In this document: piece after piece, positions 1-9,357 of the stretch
How the letters are laid out: each line of letters opens with the position of its first letter
Numbering within the stretch: the first letter of the stretch is position 1
DNA from: Novipirellula sp052161655
Lineage (GTDB): Bacteria > Planctomycetota > Planctomycetia > Pirellulales > Pirellulaceae
NCBI RefSeq assembly: GCF_052161655.1
Contig: NZ_CP197418.1
Coordinates: 8,990,001 to 9,054,000 of the forward strand
Direction: 5' to 3'
DNA length: 64,000 bases
Notes under the pieces: generated by a model
What the model was told of the DNA's origin: nothing
What the model saw: only the letters and a program-made list of their open reading frames with translations
Databases searched by the model: none
Made by a program: the position numbers and the translations under genes

Positions 1-183
1 ATTGATGGCGTCAATGGCCGGTTCAAGATTGCTCTGACCGGACTCACCTGCCAGCATTTGACGGGGTTCCAGCATTTCCGCAATTAGCCGTCTGCGACGT
101 CGTTTCCCGGTTCCTATTTTTTCTGTGCTTCGCCGAGCAACTGAACTGTTACTGTGATTCTTCAATTGACGGTTCAACACCAT
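1..183 (-). CDS. N-terminus of a large planctomycete surface protein (partial)
   Basis: The reading frame opens with an ATG at 183 on the minus strand and runs without a stop off the left edge (61 codons). The N-terminus is very basic and carries RRRRLIAEMLEPRQMLAGE (residues 28-46). This matches the RR..LExLEPRxLLA leader that precedes many giant secreted proteins of planctomycetes (cadherin, dockerin and calcium-binding types), where it acts as an atypical export signal. Only the leader and about 15 following residues are visible, so the mature function cannot be named. The gene is divergent from the Mrr/STAND gene, with about 690 bases between them. The leader is convincing; the size and role of the protein are inferred. 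Confidence 0.7.
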   Translation of the reverse strand, partial: MVLNRQLKNHSNSSVARRSTEKIGTGKRRRRRLIAEMLEPRQMLAGESGQSNLEPAIDAIN

Positions 184-876
184 GCTACTCCGTTAAAGTT
201 CGAGCTGACGCCAGAAAGCATATAGAGTGTGCGATTCCGCACCTCTGCAAAGTAGAGCCGAACTTAGGGGGTTTAGGATTGCACCGCAACAAAATTCTGC
301 AAAAAAATAAAAATTAGCAGCCATACCCAAGTTCTGTGAAAGATCGCATCACGAATTATTGCGAGTCGCGTTTGATCGCTGGATAGTCAAAATGGGTTGT
401 CGCGGTACCAAGACTGCACTGGAGTTGGACCGATTCGAATATCGAGGCGGAAGGTGCGTGTCTTGAACTGCGCGGACCTTGCCATACGTGATCATGCCGA
501 CCTTACGGTCCGCTGCTCAGATTCGACCGTTCGCGTCGAAACCGATGCCCGGCAACGTCGAGCAGACTACGCGAACGCAACTGAGCAACTCGGTGGGGTA
601 TTTCCCGAGCCCTTCGGCAAAAACACAAACGAATACGTTATAGTCGAAGGCCGGTGAAAATTTCCCTGACACCGGTTGCCACGGTTAATTGCCTGATAGA
701 CTTGTCCAATATGGACTTCTGGACGTTGGCGTCGCACCGGAGATACCGCGGAAAGGGGTATTGGCATTCGTTGAAGGCAAGCTTAAGCCTATGATCGGAG
801 CGATTTACTCTGCCGTCCCGTTTTCTTCCTTCGAAGACGCAGCCTTCACCTCTTTTAAATTGAGTCTAGAGGAACC
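184..876. other. intergenic region without a convincing gene
   Basis: This stretch separates two divergent genes. An A-rich segment at about 288-318 could hold promoter elements for the leftward surface-protein gene, but no clean -35/-10 pair stands out. A frame of 86 codons at 397-657 and another starting at 689 have no recognisable protein features, and the second runs into the next gene in a different frame. I treat both as chance frames. Confidence 0.5.
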
Positions 877-3150
877 ATGCCTGCCTACGACTTTTCGACG
901 CTATCTCCGCTGGATTTTGAGGAACTTTCTCGCGATCTCCTGCAGAAAGAGCTTGGGCTTCACCTCGAGAGTTTTCGTAGCGGACGTGACAGGGGGGTCG
1001 ACCTTCGTTACTCAAAACCTCGCGACGGGACAGTCTTAATTGTCCAAGCGAAACACTGGGCAAAGTCCGGCTTCGCAAAGCTGAAAAGCTACATGAAGCA
1101 TGAGGAGTTGCCAAAAGCAAGAAAGCTAAAGCCGTCTCGCTACATCTTGACGACTTCAGTCAGCTTCGCCAAAGGTGAAAAGGACGAACTGTTCAAAGTT
1201 TTGTCTCCGTTAATTCAGTCGCCCGGTGACATCTTTGGAGCGGAGGATCTAAACAACCTGCTCGGTAAGTATCAAGGTATTGAAAGGCAGCATTTCAAAC
1301 TTTGGCTTCCGAGCGTTGCTGTTCTCCAGAAGTTACTTTCAAATGGTGTGTTCGCTCAAAGTGCATTGGAGATGGACGAGATCGAACGTCATCTATCAAT
1401 GTTCGTCCACACACCAGCGTTCGATCGCGCGATCGACATGCTTAGCGAGACTGGGGTATGCATGCTGACCGGAATACCTGGAATCGGAAAGACCACAACG
1501 GCGAGACTGCTTGTTGCATATCATTTGGAAAATGATTTTGATGGTGTTTATGTGGCAGGCGGGACGTCAAATGCATTTGACGTTTACAGTCCAGAAATCA
1601 AGCAGATCTTCTTCTACGATGATTTCCTCGGGGCAACGAGCCTAAGAGAGCGTCTACCGAAGAACGAAGATTCGCAGCTTCTCCAGTTAATGAAGGCCTG
1701 TCGAAAGAATCCCGCAAGCAAGCGTTTGGTCTTAACCACACGGGAATATCTGTTTGAGCAGGCTATCCAACAACACGAGATCCTGGCCAGAGATGCCGGA
1801 GTAGAAGCGGCGAAGTCGACTGTTGAGCTAGAAGATTATACGGCAAAAATCCGTGCCAAGATCCTCGTGAATCATTTGCACTTTTATGGAATTGAACCGG
1901 ACGTTTGTAGCGAATTCGTATCGTCTGGTTTGGCGAGAAAGACACTGGACCACGAAAACTACAATCCTCGCATCGTGGAAACGATGTGCGAGATGCAAAG
2001 CGTCTCTGCCTTCAATGGTGATGGATTTGGCAAGGCGTTTCTGGCTCGACTAGACGATCCGAAAAGCATTTGGGAACATGCGTTTCGCCATCAGCTCACC
2101 GAGAATGCTCAAAAGTTGTTACTCGTATTCGCTATGCACGGATCGAATGTATCTGTGCAAGGGCTGAAATCACATTACTTGATGTTCCGCGAGGCGTTGG
2201 GGCTGGAGTTGTCGGGGTACGATGCCGCTTTTTCGGCGACACTGAAAGAACTGGAAGGTAACTTTTTAGCTGTTCTGCGGCGAAAAGACGTGCCTTACCT
2301 TGTCTTTCACAACCCAGCCATAGAGGACTTCACCAGTGCCGAACTCGCCAATGACAACCATCTGTTGAAGACCGCGTTGAACTGTTTTTCTTTTCAAGAC
2401 GTTTTGATTTGGATCTCGAAAAAGCTGGTTGCTGATCATCGAGGTTTCATCTCGTCAGATGAGATTGTCGCTGCAATGGAGCGAGCCGACCGAACCACCC
2501 GTTTTTGCGTTAGTGACAGCAAGAATGGCTCAGTGTTGATGAGCACATCAAGCGCTGAAGATGCCTTAGCGGATTGGATTGGCGTGCTACGGAGATTCCG
2601 ATCGCTTGCTGCTCTGGATCCGGTATTCGAAATTGCGAGAAAACATCTTTCGGACTCTGACCTATCGCGTTCGGACGTAAGTGAGGTTTGTCGTTTGTAC
2701 AAGACCTACTTCGAGGCGGCGAAGCCGTACCGAAGCCACCAATTACTTCCCGTTACCGGCGTCCGAGAGCGATTGATTGAGCACTGCTACTTCCCTGAGG
2801 ACTTTGGTGCAGTTATTGAACTTTTTGATGAGAATGAGGAGGAAGAGAAAGAGAAGTTGAGAGATCATTTTGCATCAACTTGCATCGGCAGCGTTAATTC
2901 GATTGTCAATCAAGCGTCTACATCTGATCAGGCGATAGATGCAATCCACGAGTTGGAAAGCGTTGCTGTAAAGCTGGGATTCGACACTAATGATCTCGGA
3001 CTTGATGACTTGCATGAACATGTTGACATGCTGAGTGAACAAGAAGATCGGCAAGCAGAAATACATGAAGAGGATTGGAAATTCTCTAGACTCGACAAAA
3101 GTAAAGAGAGCAGAGCTGTTGACGATATTCTCGATTCCTTACGTGAGTGA
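877..3150 (+). CDS. Mrr-type nuclease fused to a STAND-family NTPase; candidate defence protein
   Basis: 757 residues. Residues about 5-100 form an Mrr/restriction-endonuclease-like domain: an acidic pair E15/E16, then GRDRGVDL with D42, a beta strand, and VQAKH with Q57 and K59, the D-QxK core of this nuclease fold. A P-loop GIPGIGKTT lies at 199-207 and an FFYDDF Walker B-like segment near 245-250. An all-helical remainder follows, as in novel STAND (nSTAND3-like) NTPases. Known proteins of this design sense invaders and cut DNA once the NTPase oligomerises. The start is the ATG preceded by AGAGGAA. The gene stands alone, without a methylase or partner nuclease, so a self-contained defence role is inferred. 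The nuclease and P-loop calls are firm; the exact STAND subclass is not. Confidence 0.78.
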   Translation: MPAYDFSTLSPLDFEELSRDLLQKELGLHLESFRSGRDRGVDLRYSKPRDGTVLIVQAKHWAKSGFAKLKSYMKHEELPKARKLKPSRYILTTSVSFAKGEKDELFKVLSPLIQSPGDIFGAEDLNNLLGKYQGIERQHFKLWLPSVAVLQKLLSNGVFAQSALEMDEIERHLSMFVHTPAFDRAIDMLSETGVCMLTGIPGIGKTTTARLLVAYHLENDFDGVYVAGGTSNAFDVYSPEIKQIFFYDDFLGATSLRERLPKNEDSQLLQLMKACRKNPASKRLVLTTREYLFEQAIQQHEILARDAGVEAAKSTVELEDYTAKIRAKILVNHLHFYGIEPDVCSEFVSSGLARKTLDHENYNPRIVETMCEMQSVSAFNGDGFGKAFLARLDDPKSIWEHAFRHQLTENAQKLLLVFAMHGSNVSVQGLKSHYLMFREALGLELSGYDAAFSATLKELEGNFLAVLRRKDVPYLVFHNPAIEDFTSAELANDNHLLKTALNCFSFQDVLIWISKKLVADHRGFISSDEIVAAMERADRTTRFCVSDSKNGSVLMSTSSAEDALADWIGVLRRFRSLAALDPVFEIARKHLSDSDLSRSDVSEVCRLYKTYFEAAKPYRSHQLLPVTGVRERLIEHCYFPEDFGAVIELFDENEEEEKEKLRDHFASTCIGSVNSIVNQASTSDQAIDAIHELESVAVKLGFDTNDLGLDDLHEHVDMLSEQEDRQAEIHEEDWKFSRLDKSKESRAVDDILDSLRE

Positions 3151-3473
3151 GTTGGCAAAAACGTCTAACGTCTGTTTTGTCAGGGCATCAAACGGGACGG
3201 GAATTGCAGCGTGCCATGCGGTCAATTCTTTGGGTGGAGCGGATAAGGTGTCAGAACTCAAATAGCCAAACGCTGCATCTGCGGACCGGCAATGTTCGAT
3301 TGACGAGCGGGTGGGAACCCCGCCTGGAGCAGTCGGAGCTCGCCATTCGCGTGGTCGAGGATCGGATTCGCGATAAGAATCCGCTCGCTGAGGACGTGAC
3401 CATCAAGTAATTGCTGGCCCAACGGATTGACTTGATGCGTCGTCTAAAAAATCGAACGTTGGCGAAAACGCTT
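3151..3473. other. intergenic; possible gene remnant
   Basis: Downstream of the STAND gene, a frame opens with GTG at 3147, overlaps the preceding stop and runs to 3410. Its last 40 codons, ending ELAIRVVEDRIRDKNP and a few more residues, look protein-like, with charged, regularly spaced residues. No family is recognised, and the first half looks unlike coding sequence. It could be the decayed end of an older gene or chance. Confidence 0.3.
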
Positions 3474-4142
3474 CTACCACTTCCATCGTCTCCACATGAT
3501 CCCCAGACCGGCAAACATTGCTCCGAACGTGGCGCCCGCTAGATGGGATTCGACTAACGGCTTGAAACCTTCGGCGTTGACAAACAGGATCTCGCCGGTG
3601 GTGAATTCATAGACGAGCTTCCCAACTAACAACATTCCCGTTGCGGTCCAAACGCTGGCGAACATTCGATCGCGATTGGCGAGGGATTGTCGAATTTGGT
3701 CAGCGATGAACCAGACGAATAGTCCGGTGTCGATTCCGCTCAGGCCTCGGTAACCGGAGACATCTTGGCACGCGAGCATGATGGTTGCGGAGATACCGAG
3801 CGCCATCACGATTAGCGAGACTGCGAAAAGTTTGGGATGTTGTCGTTCGCAGGCTGCGCCCAACACCACAAACATTAACACGTCCCAAAACAAATGACCG
3901 CCGCCAAAGTGCGTGAGGTGACCAGTAAGAAGACGCCACCACTGACCAGAGGTAACAGAAGCAAAGTCCAACTGTAAACCAGCAGTCAGGCTCGGAAAGG
4001 CATACGCCGCGATTGCGATTGCTGATAGGACCGCAGTCACAGGCGAGTGCCGGAGCCAGACACTTCCCTGGCGACACATCGTTTGAAGAGATGTGCCGCT
4101 GGCCTTGGGAATCGCTGTGGAGAGGGATTCGCCGGCACTCAT
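3474..4142 (-). CDS. rrtA: rhombosortase (rhomboid-type intramembrane serine protease)
   Basis: 222 residues with about six hydrophobic segments. The rhomboid catalytic pair is visible: S135 in YRGLSGIDTG and H200 in VESHLAG. The early segment GHLTHFGGGHLFWD (75-87) holds the conserved His and Trp-Asp of the family. Short length, RGLSG context and lack of extra domains fit rhombosortase, the branch that cleaves C-terminal GlyGly-CTERM tails. Its ATG overlaps the stop of the upstream VIT/vWA gene by four bases (ATGA), so the two are translationally coupled. The upstream protein ends in exactly such a Gly-rich, hydrophobic, Arg-rich tail, which makes it the obvious substrate. Enzyme class is well supported; substrate assignment is inferred from linkage. 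Confidence 0.82.
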   Translation of the reverse strand: MSAGESLSTAIPKASGTSLQTMCRQGSVWLRHSPVTAVLSAIAIAAYAFPSLTAGLQLDFASVTSGQWWRLLTGHLTHFGGGHLFWDVLMFVVLGAACERQHPKLFAVSLIVMALGISATIMLACQDVSGYRGLSGIDTGLFVWFIADQIRQSLANRDRMFASVWTATGMLLVGKLVYEFTTGEILFVNAEGFKPLVESHLAGATFGAMFAGLGIMWRRWKW

Positions 4143-6478
4143 CGCATCAGCTCCTTGGTGCTTTGATCTTTGGTGCTTAGTGCCTTTCGTCGACGCATCA
4201 TCGCGGCAGCGCCTGCACCGCCGAGCGAGAAGATTGCAGTGATCGGGCCGATCGGGCCACCACCGCCACCGCCTGAACCACTGCGGAATGTACCGCCACC
4301 TGCGGGCGGAGTGTTTGACGTCGACGATGAACGTGACGGGCCTGATGCTGCGGGCATCGCGGGTGGCGGATTGGTGTAGGCCTGCGGTTGTGGCTCTGAA
4401 TCTGCAGCTACAGGTGAAGCGGCTTGTTGAACTGTCTGGCCCGGTCTCGCGACGGCACGCGAGCGACCAACCGATTGCTCGGTCATCCCCTCGGGCATCA
4501 TCACTGGGACGGTTTCTGTGACCAATTGCCCCTGCGGCGGCTCGGAGAGTTCTTTATCGACGGCAATGAATGACGTGTACTGCGTCATCAGTTGATGCTT
4601 TAGCCCCAAGGCGGTGATCTCGTCACGTCCTTGCGGAGTTTCGTGGCCCACGTCGCGGTTCCAAATCTGTCGAATTCGCTGGCGGGCCCATACCGGAGCG
4701 ATCGAGTCGTGGGCGGCTTCTTGTTGGGGAAGTTCTAATTCGAGTCCCATCTGCACGGCTTGCCCTAGGACATTGCCTTTGAGTGTGATCGTCCCCGACG
4801 CTGGAGTATCGTATCGGCCCAAAACGATCAGAGGTTTTCCTGCATACAAATCCGGAAGTCGCGAAGGCACTAGGTCTTTCACGACCAGTCCTCCCCAATC
4901 GATTTGCAAATCGGTCATGTAGGGTTGGCTGGTCCGTTCATGGAAACGCCGAGCGATCTCAGGCGAGTTGTCCTGGTTGGTGACTTGCATGGAAAACCCA
5001 CGCCCCATCTCGGCTGCGCGACTGATCAGGTAATCATTCGGCGCTGCACCGAACGCGATGGGAAACACGCGAGCATCCTGGAACTCGGGATTTTGAAGGT
5101 AGTGAAGAATCGAATGGTCGTTGCCAACCAGCGCGTCGGTCATCAACACCATGTAGCGTGGGCGAGCCGATTCGTCAGCGTTGCCTTCAAGCGCTAACTC
5201 GAGTGCCGACAACAACTGGGTTCCGCCGCTCGCACGCAGCCCGCGCACGAATTGCTTTCCGGCCTGGACATTGACGTCACTGGCCACGAGCTGATCCGCC
5301 CGAAAGGCGGTCGCTCGATTATTGAACGCAATGATTCGAAATTCATCCTGTGGGTTCAAATGATCCAGAACATGGTCGGCAAACAAACGCAATTGGCTGA
5401 TCGCGGGCCCGTTCATCGATCCGCTGGTGTCCAGCACCAGGATCACTTCACGAGGCGTGATTTCCGCCGGCTCGATGGACCATTTCGGTTGCAACGCCAA
5501 CATCACGTAACCGTCGTCTGCATCGGATTCGCGGTGAGCCAACGATGCCAGGGTGCTCTGATCACCGGCCAAACGATATTCGATAACAAAGTCTTTGTCG
5601 GCGATCGTCGACTGGTTCTTCAACGTCGCGACTGCATGGGTTTCTGACGTCTGTTGAATGTCTAATTCGTGGGTGACCGGCACGATTTCTTGAATCGGCA
5701 TCGCCGCGTCCACCTTCACCGAGACAAACACGTCGTTGCCGTTTCGCATCCCTTCGGGAAGGAAGTCGGGAGTGATCCGCGACGCATCGGGGACTTGATC
5801 GGTGTCGGTTGCCCAGCCGCGTCCCACGTTCGGACGACTCAACGGGGCTCCTGGTATATATCGCGGCCCAACAACCATCGGGAATCGAAAGACGTAACGA
5901 TCTTCGTCGATTTCCAACGGATGAACGTATTCGATGTTCACGGTCACCTCGCCGTGGGCAGGGATGTTGGCCACCGCTTGTGAAAACACGTTGGCCCGTT
6001 CTTGTTCCAATAACGCCGCCTTTCGCCCCTCATCCCGAGCTTGTTCGTATTCTTGACGTGCTTCGTCTTTGCGTTTGACCTCGCCGACAATCACACGTTC
6101 TCCGATCTGAAACGAATAGGCGTCGACGGCACAGTTTTCGGGTAGCGGAAAGACGTACAACGCTTCGAGCCGTTCGGAATACGGATTCTTAAACACCTGA
6201 GAAACACGAACACGGGCCAGGATTCCCGAGATATCGGCTTCCACTCGCGTCTCTTTGAGGGTGAAGGCTGGGCTGGGTGCCGGCAGCCTTGCTTTCAGTT
6301 GTTCGAAATCCTCTTCGTCAACTCGCATTTGCCCTTGGGTGACGGGCGCTCCGTTGAGCACGGTGTAACCCGCTTGCGCGACGGCGGAGAAAATGAAGAT
6401 GGATGCCAGGACGGCGAACGGCGTGACCAGAGGCAATACCGTCGATTGCATCCGACGATCCGGGGATTGAGCGTTCAT
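4139..6478 (-). CDS. VIT and vWA domain surface protein with GlyGly-CTERM-like tail
   Basis: 779 residues. A signal/anchor helix (about 14-37) leads into a VIT domain (about 48-180), as in inter-alpha-trypsin inhibitor heavy chains. A von Willebrand A domain follows with an intact metal site, D350-x-S352-x-S354 in VLDTSGSMNG. After a Pro/Ser-rich linker (about 680-735) comes a run of glycines (736-741), a hydrophobic stretch (743-761) and RRRK (762-765), the three-part layout of a rhombosortase-processed tail. Related VIT-vWA proteins in marine proteobacteria are paired with a dedicated sortase; here the partner is the coupled rhombosortase gene. The likely role is a processed, surface-displayed, metal-dependent adhesion protein. 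About 14 residues follow the basic cluster, slightly more than in typical tails. Confidence 0.85.
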   Translation of the reverse strand: MNAQSPDRRMQSTVLPLVTPFAVLASIFIFSAVAQAGYTVLNGAPVTQGQMRVDEEDFEQLKARLPAPSPAFTLKETRVEADISGILARVRVSQVFKNPYSERLEALYVFPLPENCAVDAYSFQIGERVIVGEVKRKDEARQEYEQARDEGRKAALLEQERANVFSQAVANIPAHGEVTVNIEYVHPLEIDEDRYVFRFPMVVGPRYIPGAPLSRPNVGRGWATDTDQVPDASRITPDFLPEGMRNGNDVFVSVKVDAAMPIQEIVPVTHELDIQQTSETHAVATLKNQSTIADKDFVIEYRLAGDQSTLASLAHRESDADDGYVMLALQPKWSIEPAEITPREVILVLDTSGSMNGPAISQLRLFADHVLDHLNPQDEFRIIAFNNRATAFRADQLVASDVNVQAGKQFVRGLRASGGTQLLSALELALEGNADESARPRYMVLMTDALVGNDHSILHYLQNPEFQDARVFPIAFGAAPNDYLISRAAEMGRGFSMQVTNQDNSPEIARRFHERTSQPYMTDLQIDWGGLVVKDLVPSRLPDLYAGKPLIVLGRYDTPASGTITLKGNVLGQAVQMGLELELPQQEAAHDSIAPVWARQRIRQIWNRDVGHETPQGRDEITALGLKHQLMTQYTSFIAVDKELSEPPQGQLVTETVPVMMPEGMTEQSVGRSRAVARPGQTVQQAASPVAADSEPQPQAYTNPPPAMPAASGPSRSSSTSNTPPAGGGTFRSGSGGGGGGPIGPITAIFSLGGAGAAAMMRRRKALSTKDQSTKELMR

Positions 6479-6763
6479 GGGAAGTGGTGCTCCGGGAATT
6501 GAGAATCGAAGTGACTCTCTAGAAAGATCCCGTCCCGTGGGCGGCGAAGCGCGAATTCACCGATTTTCCACCTTCGGAAATCCGACAGGGATGCAAACAC
6601 CCTGCTAGCGTCATGCTGACACGCCCGGAGCTGAGTAACTTTGGGGCTGCTTGACATCTCGGACGAAACGAGCTTTAAAACACTCCGTCTGTGTGCTGGC
6701 GTACAGTTCGGCGATGCGGGCCTCGCAGTGTGTTAAAAACAGCAGAAGATACTTGCTCTGCGC

Positions 6764-8698
6764 TCAAAACCTGGGAAGATTTGGCGATTGCGTTACTGGC
6801 CCCATCGGCTGTTGCGTGAGTGACATTTGACGCACTCCGACTCCGAGCGCAAAATCAAGCTCTCGTTGCGCCAACGTTTCCCACGGCGTTCCCTGGTTTT
6901 CTCGTACGCATCGCCTCAGCAAACGCTCGGCCTCGTCACCTCGTTTTTGGAACGTCTCATTGGATCGCAATTCCGAAGATGCCCTTAAAATCACATAATT
7001 CGTTGATGGGGCCAGCCCGTCGGGGGAAATCATTGAATCGATTGCTAAACGATATTCCTCAAGGCGCACACTCGTTGCCAGCAAGCGTCCTCGCGTCAGG
7101 TCGTTCCACGCTCGCCATCGCGGTGAATCCTCGTGCTCGTAGAGATCCTCTAAGCCAAGGTCAAGATCGCCACCCTCGCTGAGGTACATCAGGGCCGCGT
7201 CAATGATCTTTGATGACCGTGTCGCTTGAGCCTTCAGTCGTCCGCGTGACGAACGTAGCTTCGATCGAAACTCGCTCGGTGTGTAATAGTACCGCGTGAA
7301 ATCGAAGACGCGGCTGCCCGTTCGTTTGATAAACAACATCGTAGTCGGCTCGTCGACGTTCTTACCTTTCAATTCGCCTACGGCTCTCATGATTGAGAGT
7401 CGCAATGGATTCGACTGGACTTCGGATTGGTACTCAGCCAACGCCCCGTAGCTTGGCATGTACCTAGCCATCACTTCGGGATCGAATGGGTCACTTTCTT
7501 CGGGCCGGTCGAAGATCGTGTAGGCCCCTCCTGTTTGAATTGATAAACGTGTCAGCGCGTAGGGACTAAACCCGCAAAGGATACCGCGGAGGTCTTGCCC
7601 ACCGAGCCACGTTGGCAAGCTTCGGGGACCTCCTCGCACCGGGGAATTCCAACGCGTGAAATACCAATAGCCAAGTTCAAGTCGTTCGGGCATTGCCGTT
7701 TCAGGTCCGCGTCGGACCGGAAGTTGGTAAACCTCTTGAGTCTTACGATCGAAGTAAGAATGCAGTCCCGTGTCGGCACCTAATACGGATGATGGCCCCA
7801 CGACGGACACCGATACCTGCTGTTCGCGGCAGACTGCGATCGTGTTCTCGAGGTTTTCGATGTCGTCACCGGATTCGTCAGTCCAAATCACGATGGCGAT
7901 TTGCCGATCGGGCCATGACGACCGATAAACCTTGGCACATTTTGCAACGCTGCTAAAGACATTCTCGTCCCCCGTTCGATCGATGGGCAAATCTTCCACT
8001 GCAGAAACAATCTTCTTACCAAATTCCGTCGGTGCGACACGTTCACGCATTGCGGAACCGTAAGAGACGACAGCGCTTCGCAGTTCAAACTCCGCCTCGC
8101 TGTGACGATCGACGATGCTTTCATAGAACGGAGCTAAGCGAACGGCGACGCGTTGGCGATCATCCACCAAACTGTGTGATGCGTCGAGCAGCCAAACAAC
8201 CAACAGGTTGCCTTTTTCAAGCTTCCCTTCCAATTCCGAAGTGATCCGATCGACAGCACCTTCAACCGAGTTGGATGCGGAGAGCGATTCACCAATGTTC
8301 TTAGGAACTACGTAGGCGACCGCCGAGACATTGCTGCTACTGCGAGAGGGTTCGTCAATTGCCCCAGATAACTCCAACAAGGAAGCATCCAATTCTGGAG
8401 TCACTTCGAATTCGGGGATCACGATGGGCTCATCAGTGAGATCAGAGCCGATGGCATCCAACTGGGTTGTAACATCGATCGTCGTCAGTGAGTACGTGTC
8501 GGATTCGCCCACTGCGAATTCCAGGACTTGTGTGCGGCGGACCATCGTGGGAAGGACGAAGAGTGCTAAAGCCAGCAACAACAACGTGTGCAGTCCCGCG
8601 GAAGTCAGCAAGGAAACCAAACGACTGTGTCTCTGACTCCATGACGACACTCGTACGTCAGCGGTATCCAAGGGAGAAAACAATTGGGAGCCGGGCAT
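6764..8698 (-). CDS. membrane-anchored vWA-domain protein, function unknown
   Basis: 644 residues. One strong transmembrane helix at about 28-50 follows a basic N-terminus, placing the rest outside the cytoplasm. From about residue 165 a vWA-like fold is visible: VVWLLDASHSL supplies a D-x-S-x-S metal site, and IAIVIWTDESGDD resembles the later acidic motif. The remainder is a planctomycete-style extension with no domain I recognise. It lies upstream of, and in the same orientation as, the VIT/vWA-rhombosortase pair, but about 285 bases separate them, so joint transcription is uncertain. It has no Gly-rich C-terminal tail, so it is not an obvious second rhombosortase substrate. Confidence 0.75.
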   Translation of the reverse strand: MPGSQLFSPLDTADVRVSSWSQRHSRLVSLLTSAGLHTLLLLALALFVLPTMVRRTQVLEFAVGESDTYSLTTIDVTTQLDAIGSDLTDEPIVIPEFEVTPELDASLLELSGAIDEPSRSSSNVSAVAYVVPKNIGESLSASNSVEGAVDRITSELEGKLEKGNLLVVWLLDASHSLVDDRQRVAVRLAPFYESIVDRHSEAEFELRSAVVSYGSAMRERVAPTEFGKKIVSAVEDLPIDRTGDENVFSSVAKCAKVYRSSWPDRQIAIVIWTDESGDDIENLENTIAVCREQQVSVSVVGPSSVLGADTGLHSYFDRKTQEVYQLPVRRGPETAMPERLELGYWYFTRWNSPVRGGPRSLPTWLGGQDLRGILCGFSPYALTRLSIQTGGAYTIFDRPEESDPFDPEVMARYMPSYGALAEYQSEVQSNPLRLSIMRAVGELKGKNVDEPTTMLFIKRTGSRVFDFTRYYYTPSEFRSKLRSSRGRLKAQATRSSKIIDAALMYLSEGGDLDLGLEDLYEHEDSPRWRAWNDLTRGRLLATSVRLEEYRLAIDSMISPDGLAPSTNYVILRASSELRSNETFQKRGDEAERLLRRCVRENQGTPWETLAQRELDFALGVGVRQMSLTQQPMGPVTQSPNLPRF

Positions 8699-8970
8699 GC
8701 GCGCTGCCGGAAAAAGTGAAAAGGTGTGAGAAGCAATCCCTACACGAATAGCCGGTCCATCGAACCCTTGTCAAACGAAACTCAGTTCCGTGCCGGGTCG
8801 AATTCGTTGAACGAGATGGAATTTAAATCGTTACGAAATGTGAGGATTTGGTGCCGATAATCACATCGAGGTGTCACAGGCAGGTCCGACAACTGTAAAA
8901 CAGGTCGAACGATACCAGTTAGCCGACTTTCCGTCTGTGTGATGGCTTACAGTTCGGGGAAATCAAACGG

Positions 8971-9049
8971 GAGAGGAAGAGTTCCTCTCGATGCTAGAAA
9001 AGCATCCACGGGCTCTCGCCCGTGGCTACATCCGGCCGTCCCTTCGGGA
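8971..9049. repeat. cluster of small intergenic hairpins
   Basis: Three short inverted repeats follow one another: GAGAGGA/TCCTCTC near 8971-8990, CCACGGGC/GCCCGTGG with a four-base loop at 9006-9025, and GTCCCTTCGGGAC at about 9038-9050. The CCACGGGC...GCCCGTGG unit looks like a dispersed REP-like repeat. The 416-base gap between the vWA gene and the tRNA contains nothing else that I can support. Confidence 0.5.
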
Positions 9050-9114
9050 CTGACGACAGCCACGAAGTGGCGACATGCTGTAGCCATGGGCACTGTCCCA
9101 ATTGACTGGCCAAC

Positions 9115-9158
9115 AAAAAAACGCCGCCTGAAACATCAAGTTTCAGGCGGCGTTTTTT
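9115..9158 (-). terminator. strong hairpin terminator after tRNA-Ser
   Basis: A near-perfect stem (ACGCCGCCTGAAAC at 9121-9134 pairing with 9140-9153, five-base loop) is flanked by A-runs on the left and T-runs on the right, so it could terminate transcription in both directions. It begins about 7 bases beyond the 3' end of the minus-strand tRNA gene, where a rho-independent terminator is expected. Confidence 0.85.
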
Positions 9159-9164
9159 GAACAG

Positions 9165-9247
9165 CGGAGGACACGGGACTCGAACCCGCAGCCCCTTACG
9201 GGGTACCTCAGTTCCAATGAGGCCGCTCACCAATTCGCTTATCCTCC
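9165..9247 (-). tRNA. tRNA-Ser (anticodon GGA)
   Basis: The minus strand folds into a class II tRNA. The acceptor strands are GGAGGAT (9241-9247) and GTCCTCC, with discriminator G at 9165, the base expected for serine tRNAs. The anticodon stem CCTCA/TGAGG encloses loop TTGGAAC, giving anticodon GGA (9213-9215), which reads UCC/UCU. A long variable arm (CCCC..GGGG) and a T-arm with TTCGAGT follow. The 3' CCA is not encoded and must be added after transcription. Confidence 0.92.
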
Positions 9248-9357
9248 GAATTCGGCTTCGCTATTCTGTGCTGGATTTCGTTTCCTCGCAACTGGTGGTG
9301 TTTTTCAGACCAACGGATTGGTAATGTAAATCTCAAAAACCCAGTGGAGAATGACGG

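Noticed and set aside
6479..6763. Frame of 60 codons upstream of the VIT/vWA gene on the minus strand
   Set aside because: It overlaps the start of that gene, has no ribosome site, and reads like random sequence; probably 5' leader.
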